A stretch of DNA of 64,000 nucleotides from an uncultured Bacteroidales bacterium (GTDB lineage Bacteria > Bacteroidota > Bacteroidia > Bacteroidales > UBA932). Every line of letters begins with the position of its first letter. The stretch's first letter is position 1. A model generated the notes under the pieces. The model did not search any database. It saw nothing but the letters and a program-made list of their open reading frames with translations, and was not told the DNA's origin. This document shows positions 51,405 to 60,337 of the stretch, piece by piece. The translations under genes were made by a program, and so were the position numbers. The stretch spans positions 1 to 64,000 of the forward strand of contig CALUPG010000008.1 of assembly GCA_944322565.1 (NCBI GenBank), read 5' to 3'.

Positions 51405-52760
51405 ATGAATCAGTTTGAACAGAATTATGCAAATGGGTTCATGGCTGACATCATGGCCAGGAATCCAGGTGAGAAAGAATTTCACCAGGCAGTAAGGGAG
51501 GTGCTTGAGAGTGTGGCACCTTATATTTTGGCCCATCCATATCTGATGGACATGAAGATTCTCGAAAGGATAGCGGAGCCGGAAAGAGTGGTCATGTTCC
51601 GCGTCCCGTGGCTTGACGACGAAGGTGAAGTCCACATAAACAGGGGCTACAGAGTCCAGATGAACAGCGCCATCGGCCCGTACAAGGGCGGCATCAGGTT
51701 CCATCCGAGCGTCAACCTGAGCATAATGAAATTCCTTGCCTTCGAGCAGACATTCAAGAACAGCCTCACTACCCTGCCGATGGGCGGGGCAAAGGGCGGC
51801 TCTGACTTCAATCCGAAAGGAAAATCCGACAACGAGGTCATGAAGTTCTGCCAGAGCTTCATGACTGAACTCCAGAGACATGTCGGACAGGATACGGATG
51901 TGCCTGCCGGTGACATCGGTGTCGGCAGCCGCGAAATCGGATATATGTTCGGCCAGTACAAGCGTCTCCGCAATGAATTCTCGGGGGTACTCACAGGCAA
52001 GGGCCTCAGCTGGGGAGGAAGTCCGCTCAGGCCGGAGGCGACAGGATACGGCACATGCTATTTCGCCCAGTCAATGCTCGCCACCCGGGGAGACGGGTTC
52101 GCAGGCAAGAAAGTGGCCATTTCAGGCTCGGGGAATGTGGCCCAGTATGCGGCAGAAAAGGCTCGGCAGCTCGGGGCGAAAGTCGTGACGATGTCTGATT
52201 CAAACGGCTTTGTATATGACCCGGACGGCATCGACGAGGAGAAACTGGCGTATGTGATGACTCTGAAGAATGTCTACAGGGGGAGAATCAGAGAATATGC
52301 GGAAAAGTATCCACACGCACAATACTTTGAGAATCAGCGTCCGTGGGGTGTCAGATGTGACATTGCCATGCCTTGCGCCACCCAGAATGAAATAAATGCG
52401 GATGAAGCCAGCACGCTCGTCGGCAACGGATGTATCTGTGTGGCAGAGGGAGCAAACATGCCTACGGAGCCGGGAGCAATCGAAGTATTCCAGAATGCAA
52501 GACTGCTCTATTCTCCAGGAAAGGCTTCGAATGCCGGGGGAGTAGCGACTTCAGGCCTTGAGATGACACAGAATTCAATCAGACTGAAATGGACTGGGGA
52601 AGAAGTCGACACACATCTTCACCGCATCATGAGCGACATTCATGAGACCTGCCTTAAGTACGGCACGGAAAAAGACGGATATGTCAACTATGTCAAAGGA
52701 GCCAACATTGCCGGATTCATCAAAGTGGCGGATGCAATGATGGCCCAGGGACTTGTCTGA
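51405..52760 (+). CDS. gdhA: Glutamate dehydrogenase (hexameric, NADP-type)
   Basis: Start MNQFEQNYANGFMAD at 51405 (an in-frame ATG at 51390 lies upstream of the predicted transcript start; another Met is at residue 12). About 451 residues, normal for the 50-kDa hexameric class. GPYKGGIRFHPSVNLSIMKF, LPMGGAKGGSDFNPKGKSDN (catalytic Lys region), DVPAGDIGVGSREIGYMFGQ and AISGSGNVAQYAAEKA (dinucleotide fold; the following residues favour NADP by family comparison). It assimilates ammonium into glutamate. The neighbouring gcv operon, 18 kb away, releases ammonium, but there is no direct link. Confidence 0.93.
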   Translation: MNQFEQNYANGFMADIMARNPGEKEFHQAVREVLESVAPYILAHPYLMDMKILERIAEPERVVMFRVPWLDDEGEVHINRGYRVQMNSAIGPYKGGIRFHPSVNLSIMKFLAFEQTFKNSLTTLPMGGAKGGSDFNPKGKSDNEVMKFCQSFMTELQRHVGQDTDVPAGDIGVGSREIGYMFGQYKRLRNEFSGVLTGKGLSWGGSPLRPEATGYGTCYFAQSMLATRGDGFAGKKVAISGSGNVAQYAAEKARQLGAKVVTMSDSNGFVYDPDGIDEEKLAYVMTLKNVYRGRIREYAEKYPHAQYFENQRPWGVRCDIAMPCATQNEINADEASTLVGNGCICVAEGANMPTEPGAIEVFQNARLLYSPGKASNAGGVATSGLEMTQNSIRLKWTGEEVDTHLHRIMSDIHETCLKYGTEKDGYVNYVKGANIAGFIKVADAMMAQGLV

Positions 52761-52780
52761 AACCGTCTGAGAACCAATTG

Positions 52781-54019
52781 CTATTCTTCCGCCAGCTTTG
52801 ACTTGGCATAGTCAAGGGTCAGGACAAAAGTCTTTTTGCGCGATGACGGCGCCTCATACATGGCGTCCGTCATGATTTTCTCGCATATTGAACGCAATCC
52901 GCGGGCACCCAGTTTGTTCTCTATTGAAGTGTCGACTATGAGGTCAAGCACTTCCGGCTCAATCTCGAGATTCAGCCCGTCAAGTTCGAACATCTTCTTG
53001 TACTGCCTGACTATCGCATTCTTCGGCTCTGTGAGTATTCTCAGGAGCGCCGCACGATCAAGGGTGTCGAGCCATGTGATGACAGGCAGCCTGCCTATTA
53101 TTTCCGGAATCAGCCCATACGCGCGCAGGTCCTGGGCGGATACATATTTAAGGAGATTGTTCTTGTCAATCTGTTTCTTTCCGGAGGCGCCGAATCCTAT
53201 GACCTGAGTATTGAGACGCTGTGCAATGCGTCTTTCAATGCCTTCGAAGGCGCCGCCGCAGATAAAAAGGATATTCTGGGTGTTGACATGTATGAATTCC
53301 TGCTCCGGATGCTTTCTGCCCCCCTTCGGCGGCACATTGACAACATTCCCCTCAAGGAGTTTGAGCATCGCCTGCTGGACACCCTCCCCCGATACGTCGC
53401 GGGTAATGGACGGGTTGTCGCTCTTTCTCGCAATCTTGTCTATCTCGTCAATGAAAACTATTCCCCTTTCTGCCAGCGCGACATCATAGTCCGCCTCCTG
53501 CAGAAGGCGGGTAAGGATACTCTCCACATCTTCCCCGACATATCCGGCTTCTGTCAGCACTGTCGCATCCACTATGGTGAACGGGACATTCAGAAGTTTC
53601 GCGATGCTCCTGGCCAGCAAAGTCTTGCCAGTTCCTGTCGGGCCGACAAGAAGGATATTGGACTTTTCAAGGTCAAGGCCGTCTGCCGCATCTGCCGCAT
53701 CTGCCGCAAGGTTATGGTTGATACGCTTATAGTGATTATAGACAGCCACGGACAGTACTTTCTTGGCGCGTTCCTGTCCGATGACATACTGATCAAGATA
53801 GTCATGTATCTCCTTGGGCTTCATCAGCTTCTCTATCTTGCCATGACTCTGCCCGCGAACAGGCTCCATGCTGTGGAGATAGTCGCTGCAGAGCTTCACG
53901 CAATCGCTGCAGATGGAAGATTCCATTCCTTGCAGAAGTATCGGCACCTCATTCTCGCTTCTTCCGCAGAATGAACAGTACCTCATGCCGTCGTTTATGT
54001 CAGATTTCTTTTTGGCCAT
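52781..54019 (-). CDS. clpX: ClpX, ATP-binding subunit of the ClpXP protease
   Basis: 412 residues. N-terminal zinc-binding domain ([11 protein letters not shown] then CSDCVKLC), Walker [14 protein letters not shown], pore loop [11 protein letters not shown], Walker [15 protein letters not shown], sensor/Arg finger region [17 protein letters not shown], and ClpP-contact IGF-type loop ([11 protein letters not shown]). It has an Ala/Asp repeat ([14 protein letters not shown]) before Walker A. It unfolds substrates for ClpP. It follows clpP by 10 bases. Confidence 0.96.
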   Translation of the reverse strand: MAKKKSDINDGMRYCSFCGRSENEVPILLQGMESSICSDCVKLCSDYLHSMEPVRGQSHGKIEKLMKPKEIHDYLDQYVIGQERAKKVLSVAVYNHYKRINHNLAADAADAADGLDLEKSNILLVGPTGTGKTLLARSIAKLLNVPFTIVDATVLTEAGYVGEDVESILTRLLQEADYDVALAERGIVFIDEIDKIARKSDNPSITRDVSGEGVQQAMLKLLEGNVVNVPPKGGRKHPEQEFIHVNTQNILFICGGAFEGIERRIAQRLNTQVIGFGASGKKQIDKNNLLKYVSAQDLRAYGLIPEIIGRLPVITWLDTLDRAALLRILTEPKNAIVRQYKKMFELDGLNLEIEPEVLDLIVDTSIENKLGARGLRSICEKIMTDAMYEAPSSRKKTFVLTLDYAKSKLAEE

Positions 54020-54029
54020 CTTTTACCGG

Positions 54030-54719
54030 TCAGTCTCTTTTCCTTTTCCTGGAAAGTATTTCGTCAATCATACCATAGTCAAGAGCCTCGGATGCATTCA
54101 TCCAATGGTCCCTGTCGCCGTCAGCAATGATTTTATCCAGAGGCTGCCCGGTATGGTCAGAAATTATCGAATAAAGCTCCTTTTTGATTTTAACTATTTC
54201 CCTGGCGGCAATCTCTATGTCAGAGGCCTGTCCCTGGGCTCCTCCGAGAGGCTGATGAATCATCACCCTCGAATGAGGGAGAGCCGAACGCTTGCCCTTC
54301 GTGCCCGCACAGAGCAGGACTGCTCCCATAGAAGCGGCCATTCCGGTACATACGGTACAAACATCAGGCTCGACGAGCTGCATGGTGTCATAAATGCCAA
54401 GACCTGCCGACACTGACCCTCCGGGGGTATTCATGTAGATGGTTATGTCCCCTGCATTGTCTGTCGACTCCAGAAACAGGAGCTGCGCAGTGACAATATT
54501 TGCGACATCATCGTCAATCGGCACTCCGAGGAAAATGATTCTGTCCATCATCAGACGGCTGAATACATCCATCGAGGCCACATTGAGCTTCCGCTCCTCT
54601 ATAATGGTCGGATTGATATATGCATCGTATGCAGAACTGTAGCGGTGTACAGTCATTGGACTGATGCCCAGCTCGGCACTCGCGAATCTGTCAAAATCTT
54701 TTCTGAAAAATTTGTCCAT
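54030..54719 (-). CDS. clpP: ClpP protease subunit
   Basis: Start MDKFFRKDFDRF at 54719; the ATG at 54734 would add MPQGD. About 229 residues. Catalytic Ser in GMAASMGAVLL, His in HSRVMIHQPLGG, and a C-terminal Asp in DRDHWMNASEALDYGMIDEI. The N-terminal extension (about 30 residues before SVYRYS-like region) is typical in Bacteroidota and may be processed. It is 17 bases after tig. Confidence 0.95.
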   Translation of the reverse strand: MDKFFRKDFDRFASAELGISPMTVHRYSSAYDAYINPTIIEERKLNVASMDVFSRLMMDRIIFLGVPIDDDVANIVTAQLLFLESTDNAGDITIYMNTPGGSVSAGLGIYDTMQLVEPDVCTVCTGMAASMGAVLLCAGTKGKRSALPHSRVMIHQPLGGAQGQASDIEIAAREIVKIKKELYSIISDHTGQPLDKIIADGDRDHWMNASEALDYGMIDEILSRKRKRD

Positions 54720-54736
54720 ATCCCCTTGCGGCAATG

Positions 54737-56053
54737 CTATTTCAGTTCACGGAACTGCTCTACTGTCACCCTGGTCTGCCCGAGTGTGACAACATCCTTT
54801 ACTGCAGCTATCGTCTTCTGGTCCTCCACCTGCTCAAGGACTCTTCTGCTCTCATTTTCCTGAGAGAGTATTGTCCTGGCATATGACTCAAGCTGTTCGT
54901 CAGGGACATTGCCTATTCCGTACATCGAGAACTGATATGCGGCAAATGCCTTGGCGCTTGCCATGAGATCCGCCTGCTCTACCTTCACCTGATATTTGTT
55001 CATGAGAAAGTCCTTTACCATGTGCCAGCGGTAATCCTCAAGGAACATTGCGAAATCCTTCTCGATTTCTTCCATAGTGAATTTGCCGTCATTGGCTACG
55101 AATACCCATCTCTTGAGGAATTTCTCAGGAAGGGCTATGCCGGCTTTCTTCACGAGATAGTCCTTGATGTCTTTGCTGAAACGGAATTCAGCCTCCTGTG
55201 CATATTCAGACTTGAGCCTCTCCTCTACCTTGGCGTCAAATCCGGCTTCGTCTGTCACGACACCCTCACCGAAAATCTTGTCGAAAGTCTCCTGAGTCAT
55301 CGGAGCGGGAACAAATGTCTTGACATTGCGCACCGTCATCCTGAACATCGGGTCAAGCCCGGCAAGCTCTTCTTTCTTGACCTTGAGCATGGCTGCCCTG
55401 TCTGTCTCGTCAGTGAATGCCTCGTTGACATTAACATCAATGGAGTCATCTTTCTTCAGTCCGACAAATGACGGTCTGACTGCATCGGAAACGCTTCTGA
55501 GCGACACATAAGTGCCCTCTACCTTAGTCTCCCCCTGCTCGAAGTCAACAATTATGAAATCCTCCGGCTTTGCTGCGTCCCCGTCCTCGAGGGAGCCGTA
55601 CTGCTTGAGAAGATTTTCCTTCATCTCTTTCCTGGCCTCATCGGACACTTCGATTTCATAATACGGAATCTTGTCCTCCTTGCCGAGTTCAAGCTTGACT
55701 TCCGGAGTCGTGGCTATATCGAACTTGAATGTAAAATCCCTGCCGTTTTCCCATTCGGCAGAAGGCTGGTCTTCGCTTGGAAGAGGCTCGCCAACCACCC
55801 TGAGGCTGTTCTCCTTGATATAATTGTTGAGAGTCTCGGCAATTATATCGTTGACGGCATCCACGAGAGCCGACTGACCGTAGATTTTCTCTATCAGCCC
55901 CATCGGAACCATTCCCTTTCTGAATCCTTTGATTTCCGCAGTCCTCCTGTGGGCATTCAGCCTTTTTTTCCTGCGGTCAGCATAATCTTCGCTTGTAATG
56001 TCAAGTGTGAGTTCAATGTTGAGGTCGTCGACCTTGTTCTGTGATATATTCAT
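54737..56053 (-). CDS. tig: Trigger factor chaperone
   Basis: 438 residues. The ribosome-binding domain begins MNISQNKVDDLNIELTLDIT and has RRTAEIKGFRKGMVPMGLIE (the ribosome-docking helix region with GFRKG). A PPIase-like middle domain (about 150-240) and a helical C-terminal chaperone domain follow. The PPIase region appears shortened or diverged relative to E. coli, as common in Bacteroidota. First gene of tig-clpP-clpX, so folding and proteolysis are co-regulated. Confidence 0.92.
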   Translation of the reverse strand: MNISQNKVDDLNIELTLDITSEDYADRRKKRLNAHRRTAEIKGFRKGMVPMGLIEKIYGQSALVDAVNDIIAETLNNYIKENSLRVVGEPLPSEDQPSAEWENGRDFTFKFDIATTPEVKLELGKEDKIPYYEIEVSDEARKEMKENLLKQYGSLEDGDAAKPEDFIIVDFEQGETKVEGTYVSLRSVSDAVRPSFVGLKKDDSIDVNVNEAFTDETDRAAMLKVKKEELAGLDPMFRMTVRNVKTFVPAPMTQETFDKIFGEGVVTDEAGFDAKVEERLKSEYAQEAEFRFSKDIKDYLVKKAGIALPEKFLKRWVFVANDGKFTMEEIEKDFAMFLEDYRWHMVKDFLMNKYQVKVEQADLMASAKAFAAYQFSMYGIGNVPDEQLESYARTILSQENESRRVLEQVEDQKTIAAVKDVVTLGQTRVTVEQFRELK

Positions 56054-56082
56054 AATTTTAAAATTTTATTTCCTGTGAAAAT

Positions 56083-56110
56083 GCAGGCCTCCCCGCGCCG
56101 GAAAGCCTGC
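56083..56110 (-). terminator. Hairpin downstream of the pgpH gene
   Basis: GCAGGCTTTCC pairs with GGGGAGGCCTGC over 11 positions (two G-U), followed on the minus strand by ATTTTC. The T-run is short. It overlaps the tig promoter's end, so it may end upstream transcription or form the 5' end of the tig mRNA. Confidence 0.45.
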
Positions 56111-56140
56111 AAAGTTATATATTATGCAACAAAAATCAAA
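56110..56140 (-). promoter_or_regulatory. tig-clpP-clpX promoter
   Basis: On the minus strand TTTG (56137-56140), 19-base spacer, TAACTTTG (56110-56117): exact match to the Bacteroides consensus. It begins two bases after the pgpH stop codon. Confidence 0.75.
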
Positions 56141-56141
56141 A

Positions 56142-58193
56142 TCAGGCCAGTTCCTGCTGCTCCTTTCTTCTCGGATATGCCACACGGGCATGATATATCT
56201 GCTGCAGATAGTCTTTAAGCACTCCCTTGACCAGATTAAGTTCCTTGAGGGATATGTCGGCCTCCTCGAACTGTCCGTCGTCCATCTTGGCCTTGACAAT
56301 CCGTTCCACGAGATCGGAGATGCTCTGGTGAGAATAATCCTTGAGCGAGCGGGATGCAGCCTCGATTGCATCGCACAGCATGAGCACTATCTGTTCCTTA
56401 GTACTCGGCTTCCTGCCTTTATAGAAAAAGACATCTGCCCTGGAGGGGTCTCCTCCGGAATTAAGGTACTTGTTGTAGAAATATCCCGTACTGGTAGTTC
56501 CGTGATGGGTTACGATAAAATCTTTCACTACCGACGGCAAACCATATTTCTCTGCTATGGCCATACCGTCCGTAACATGACGGGTAATGTCTCTCGCACT
56601 TTCCTCAGGGCTCAGACCGTCATGATATTTTACTCCCGGGGTCTCATTCTCGATGAAGCACTGGGGATTGCTCATCTTGCCGATGTCATGGTACAGGGCG
56701 CCGGCCCTGACAAGGGCGACATTTGCTCCGATGGAGCGTGCGGCGGCATCGGCGAGATTCATGACCTGAAGACAGTGCTGGAATGTGCCCGGTGCCTTCG
56801 TGGCCAGTTCCCTGAGCAACTTGTTGTTCGTGTCACACAACTCGATGAGGCGGGAATTTGAGACCAGCATGAAAATCTTCTCGAAAAGATATATCAGAGG
56901 ATAACCGGCCACAGACAGCATAGACCCTATGAAGAGGAAGAGTATTGTCTGATAATCCCGGAACCCCCTTATCTCTCCGTCTATGAGTTTGAATGCAAAA
57001 TAAGTGACAAGCAGTGACAGGAAGACAAAAAAAGCCATGATGAACTGCTGCCATCCTTTGTTGAAATATGTAAACGAGTATATGGCGACAGCCCCCGCCA
57101 CAAGATACATGACGAACAGCTCGATTCCGTTGTGTGAAAATACAAGCAGCGGAATCAGAGAGACGACATATACCGGATATACTACCTTGTTTCTGAAAAA
57201 TGCAGTAAGATACAGGGCAAAAAGTGTATATGGCACGATATATAGCAGACGGGGATCTGTCTTCGCGACGGCGAATGTCACAATGGCAGACAGGCAGACG
57301 ACCGCAAGTATATATGCATATTTGTTGAAGCTGGAGAAAATTCTCGCATTGGAATAATATATGGTAAAGAATACCAGAGTGACAATGGCAAGAGAAAGCA
57401 GGATATTGCCAATCCACAGGAGGGCCATCGGACCATTGTAGCCGACACTGCTTTCATATTCTGCCTTATAGGAATCGAGCAGCTGCTCAATTTCTGCGGT
57501 GACCGTCTCACCCTTGGAGACAATCAGCTGGCCGGCAGGCACATATCCTGAAGTCGGCGACACATAGTTGACAGACTCCTCATGCACCAGGTCGGTTGTC
57601 TGCTGGTCAAAGATAAGATTAGGGACTATCAGATCAAGAAGACCGGACGCGGTGCACAGAGAATCGGCATTGCATCCCGGCACCAACTTCCGGATACCGT
57701 CATAGAAGAAATTCCGGGCCTGGGAGATCGTGTATATTTCAGACGGGGGGACAACTGCAGCTCTTCTGTTCTTCTGGACATATATCACCTGCTCGCTTTC
57801 CGGAATGTCTTCACTGAATTCAGGGCGTTCAGCAATCACCCCCTTCGAATACACGCTGTCTATGAAAGACACTATGGACTGCCTCAGATAGTCATAGTCC
57901 CCGAGGTCCACCAGTGCCGCAGCATCCTTGCGCTCGCTTGCGATATTCTCGGAATATCTGTAATAAGGAGTCACGCTTGACACGGCCTCGTCCCTTTCCC
58001 GCTGAAGTTCGTCAGCGGTCTTGAGTACCGGAAAATCAAATTCTGAGACAAGAGTCTCATACATCCACGGAGAGCCTTTCTTATAGTCGTAATTGAACTT
58101 TCCGCTTCTGGGCATAAAGAGCAGGAGCACAAAAAATAGGATGGCCAGAGGAAAATAAATCCTTGCTGCACGCATAAATTTGCTGTTATCCAT
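56142..58193 (-). CDS. 7TM-HDIG phosphohydrolase (PgpH-like)
   Basis: 683 residues. One N-terminal helix (YFPLAILFFVLLLFMP), a large extracytoplasmic 7TMR-HDED domain (about residues 45-265), seven membrane helices (about 270-460), then a cytoplasmic HD domain: TFQHCLQVMNLADAAARSIG, GALYHDIGKMSNPQCF, VTDGMAIAEKYGLP and DFIVTHHGTTSTGYFYNKY. PgpH proteins in Firmicutes hydrolyse c-di-AMP; Bacteroidota also use c-di-AMP, so that is the likely substrate by homology. Last gene of the spt operon, 13 bases after the acyltransferase-like gene. Confidence 0.88.
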   Translation of the reverse strand: MDNSKFMRAARIYFPLAILFFVLLLFMPRSGKFNYDYKKGSPWMYETLVSEFDFPVLKTADELQRERDEAVSSVTPYYRYSENIASERKDAAALVDLGDYDYLRQSIVSFIDSVYSKGVIAERPEFSEDIPESEQVIYVQKNRRAAVVPPSEIYTISQARNFFYDGIRKLVPGCNADSLCTASGLLDLIVPNLIFDQQTTDLVHEESVNYVSPTSGYVPAGQLIVSKGETVTAEIEQLLDSYKAEYESSVGYNGPMALLWIGNILLSLAIVTLVFFTIYYSNARIFSSFNKYAYILAVVCLSAIVTFAVAKTDPRLLYIVPYTLFALYLTAFFRNKVVYPVYVVSLIPLLVFSHNGIELFVMYLVAGAVAIYSFTYFNKGWQQFIMAFFVFLSLLVTYFAFKLIDGEIRGFRDYQTILFLFIGSMLSVAGYPLIYLFEKIFMLVSNSRLIELCDTNNKLLRELATKAPGTFQHCLQVMNLADAAARSIGANVALVRAGALYHDIGKMSNPQCFIENETPGVKYHDGLSPEESARDITRHVTDGMAIAEKYGLPSVVKDFIVTHHGTTSTGYFYNKYLNSGGDPSRADVFFYKGRKPSTKEQIVLMLCDAIEAASRSLKDYSHQSISDLVERIVKAKMDDGQFEEADISLKELNLVKGVLKDYLQQIYHARVAYPRRKEQQELA

Positions 58194-58206
58194 GACTCAT
58201 CTGTTG

Positions 58207-59496
58207 TTAAAGAGGTTCATACTTCACCGGAACATATTCAAACTCATCCGAGATGAAGGCATAAATATCATGTTCATTCATAAGGGAGACAATCCTTCGG
58301 CTCAGGCCTGAGGGAATCCCCGGGCCGGAGGTTGCTGTCAGCACAAGCTCATTCCTGAAAATTATTGAGGAAAGCACGAACTGATGTATTGTCGGGGCAT
58401 ACAGAGGATAAAATTCCGTCACATACCTCATCATGCTCGCCGGCATCCCCACAGTTCCGGCCGAATGCAGAATGTATGTCGCAGACCCGGCCTTTCTTTC
58501 TGCGATGCCCGCTGCCAGAGACTTCTTGTCGGCCATATTCTTTCCGGACATCAGGAACTCCGAATCCCGTACAAGCCTCTCTGCATTGTAGGCAAGGGCA
58601 TCCGGCTTAAGCTGGGCCTCAATGAACTTTTTCTGGGACATCAGTATCGTATTGAAGGGATAATCCCCGAATTTCCTGTTGTAGGCGAGAGAAAGATCTA
58701 CGCTGAAGGGCTTGAGTGACAATGTCGGAAAGAAGCGTCTGAGATTGACGGACAATGCCGCGACCACATATTCCCCGCGTCCTATCCGATCGCCATACTC
58801 CTGATGAATTGCATGGGAGACAATCGGAGAAATGAATGTCTCGGGAACATCCGCATAGTCTTTCGCACATGAGCGCAGACGGGAAAGAGGAATTCTTATC
58901 TGTACTGCGAGGAAATGGCCGGAAACATTTTCTGTTTCAGGAATATTGAATGCCTTTGCATCCATGTACCAGGCCGGCCTTGACGCAGGAAAATCCTCAA
59001 TTGCGCCGAAAGGGTCATCCTCGGAGACTCTTGTGACACCGTCTTTCATTCCCCTGACACTGCCGTCATTCTCCACCTCGTAACCGGCCAACTGTATATA
59101 CCTGAAAATAACAGATTTGGCAAATGCAGCCATCCCCTTTTCATCCAGCAGGGAGGCATGCACATCAAAGCAGACAGTCTTGAATGCACAGGATATCCTG
59201 AAAAGACAGTCATTCTCTCCGCCGCCTATCGTGCCGCCGCCACTGACACCCGGATAAACATGTATCCTCGACTCGTCCCGGACAAAGGCATATCCGGAAG
59301 ACAAGGATGAAAGCCGAACCCTCAGATGAGGGAAAAGTACTATGACATCATTGGCCGCATCCTCAAGGATCTGCCTGTCGACATGCATCGTAAGAGTCAC
59401 GACAAATCTCGGCACAATCCCGGGGAAAGTCGTTCCTGAATAGAGGCTGAGGCATCCGCCCACGGACGGGGCCGACAATGTTTCCGTTTTCTCCAT
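58207..59496 (-). CDS. Condensation/alcohol-acyltransferase-like protein
   Basis: 429 residues, no signal peptide. The layout fits the BAHD/condensation-type CoA-dependent acyltransferase fold: IVPRFVVTLTMHVDRQILED (first lobe), VCFDVHASLLDEKGMAAFAK with an HxxxxDExG motif at the expected His-Asp position (normal motif HHxxxDG, so the first His is replaced), VVAALSVNLRRFFPTLSLKP, and SAGTVGMPASMMRYVTEFYP in the second lobe. Its place between an SDR and a pgpH gene downstream of spt suggests acyl transfer in sphingolipid formation, but this is an inference. It may have lost activity if both His are needed. Confidence 0.5.
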   Translation of the reverse strand: MEKTETLSAPSVGGCLSLYSGTTFPGIVPRFVVTLTMHVDRQILEDAANDVIVLFPHLRVRLSSLSSGYAFVRDESRIHVYPGVSGGGTIGGGENDCLFRISCAFKTVCFDVHASLLDEKGMAAFAKSVIFRYIQLAGYEVENDGSVRGMKDGVTRVSEDDPFGAIEDFPASRPAWYMDAKAFNIPETENVSGHFLAVQIRIPLSRLRSCAKDYADVPETFISPIVSHAIHQEYGDRIGRGEYVVAALSVNLRRFFPTLSLKPFSVDLSLAYNRKFGDYPFNTILMSQKKFIEAQLKPDALAYNAERLVRDSEFLMSGKNMADKKSLAAGIAERKAGSATYILHSAGTVGMPASMMRYVTEFYPLYAPTIHQFVLSSIIFRNELVLTATSGPGIPSGLSRRIVSLMNEHDIYAFISDEFEYVPVKYEPL

Positions 59497-59503
59497 CAGA
59501 CTC

Positions 59504-60328
59504 TCATTTATGGAACGGACTGCCCGGCTCCTTTGCCATATAACTGAACTCGAGCCTGTCTGTCAGACGAGGAAGAATATTATGCATAAATACAGTAAGC
59601 TTGCCTATAGGAGTAAGTATCACCTCACTTCTTCTCTTGCGGAGTCCTTTGGCAAGATGCATCGCGCATTCTTCCGCAGTCATCATCTTTCCTTCGTCGC
59701 GCGGGGTTTCGCCCTGACTGCTTCCGTCCGCGGTGAGGGCGGCATTGCGGACATTCGATGCGGTGAAACCGGGGGCAAAAATCATAACATGCAGTCCATC
59801 ATATAGATGCTCTATCCTCAGAGTGTCAAGAAATCCCCTGATTGCGTATTTTGACGACGAATATCCTGTCCTGCCGGGAAGTCCGGCGAAACCGGCTATG
59901 GAGATGACACCGACAACCGATCCCCGGGATTCAAGAAGATATGGCAGGGCAAACTTCGTGCAGTACACTGTTCCCCAGAAATTCACATCCATAAGAGTCC
60001 TGATGACAGACAGGTCAGTATCCCGGAACATGGCCCGCATGGAAATGCCGGCATTGTTGACGAGAATGTCTATCCTGCCGAATTTCTCAACCGTCTTCTC
60101 CACAAGGGTCCGGCAGTCGTCTTCCCTGGATACATCTGTCCTGACACACAGGATTCTGTCCATGTCATCCGACATTTCTGCCGCCTGCGCAGTCAGCTTG
60201 TCCATTGACCGGGCCGCGAGGGAGAGCTTTGCGCCGAAGGATGCAAATAATTTGGCAGAAGCCAACCCAATTCCTGAGCTGGCTCCTGTTATGATAATCA
60301 CTTTGTCTTTAAAGTAAGATCCGTTCAT
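59504..60328 (-). CDS. SDR-family oxidoreductase, candidate ketosphinganine reductase
   Basis: 274 residues. TGASSGIGLASAKLF (NADP-type glycine motif; residues about 13-27), NNAGISMRAMF, SIAGFAGLPGRTGYSSSKYA (catalytic Ser-Tyr-Lys). A C-terminal segment (LTPIGKLTVFMHNILPRLTD) resembles the membrane-associated tail of KDSR/DHRS7-like reductases. It starts 9 bases after spt. 3-ketosphinganine reduction is the next step after Spt, so this role is proposed from context and fold. Confidence 0.7.
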   Translation of the reverse strand: MNGSYFKDKVIIITGASSGIGLASAKLFASFGAKLSLAARSMDKLTAQAAEMSDDMDRILCVRTDVSREDDCRTLVEKTVEKFGRIDILVNNAGISMRAMFRDTDLSVIRTLMDVNFWGTVYCTKFALPYLLESRGSVVGVISIAGFAGLPGRTGYSSSKYAIRGFLDTLRIEHLYDGLHVMIFAPGFTASNVRNAALTADGSSQGETPRDEGKMMTAEECAMHLAKGLRKRRSEVILTPIGKLTVFMHNILPRLTDRLEFSYMAKEPGSPFHK

Positions 60329-60337
60329 TTCATGAAA

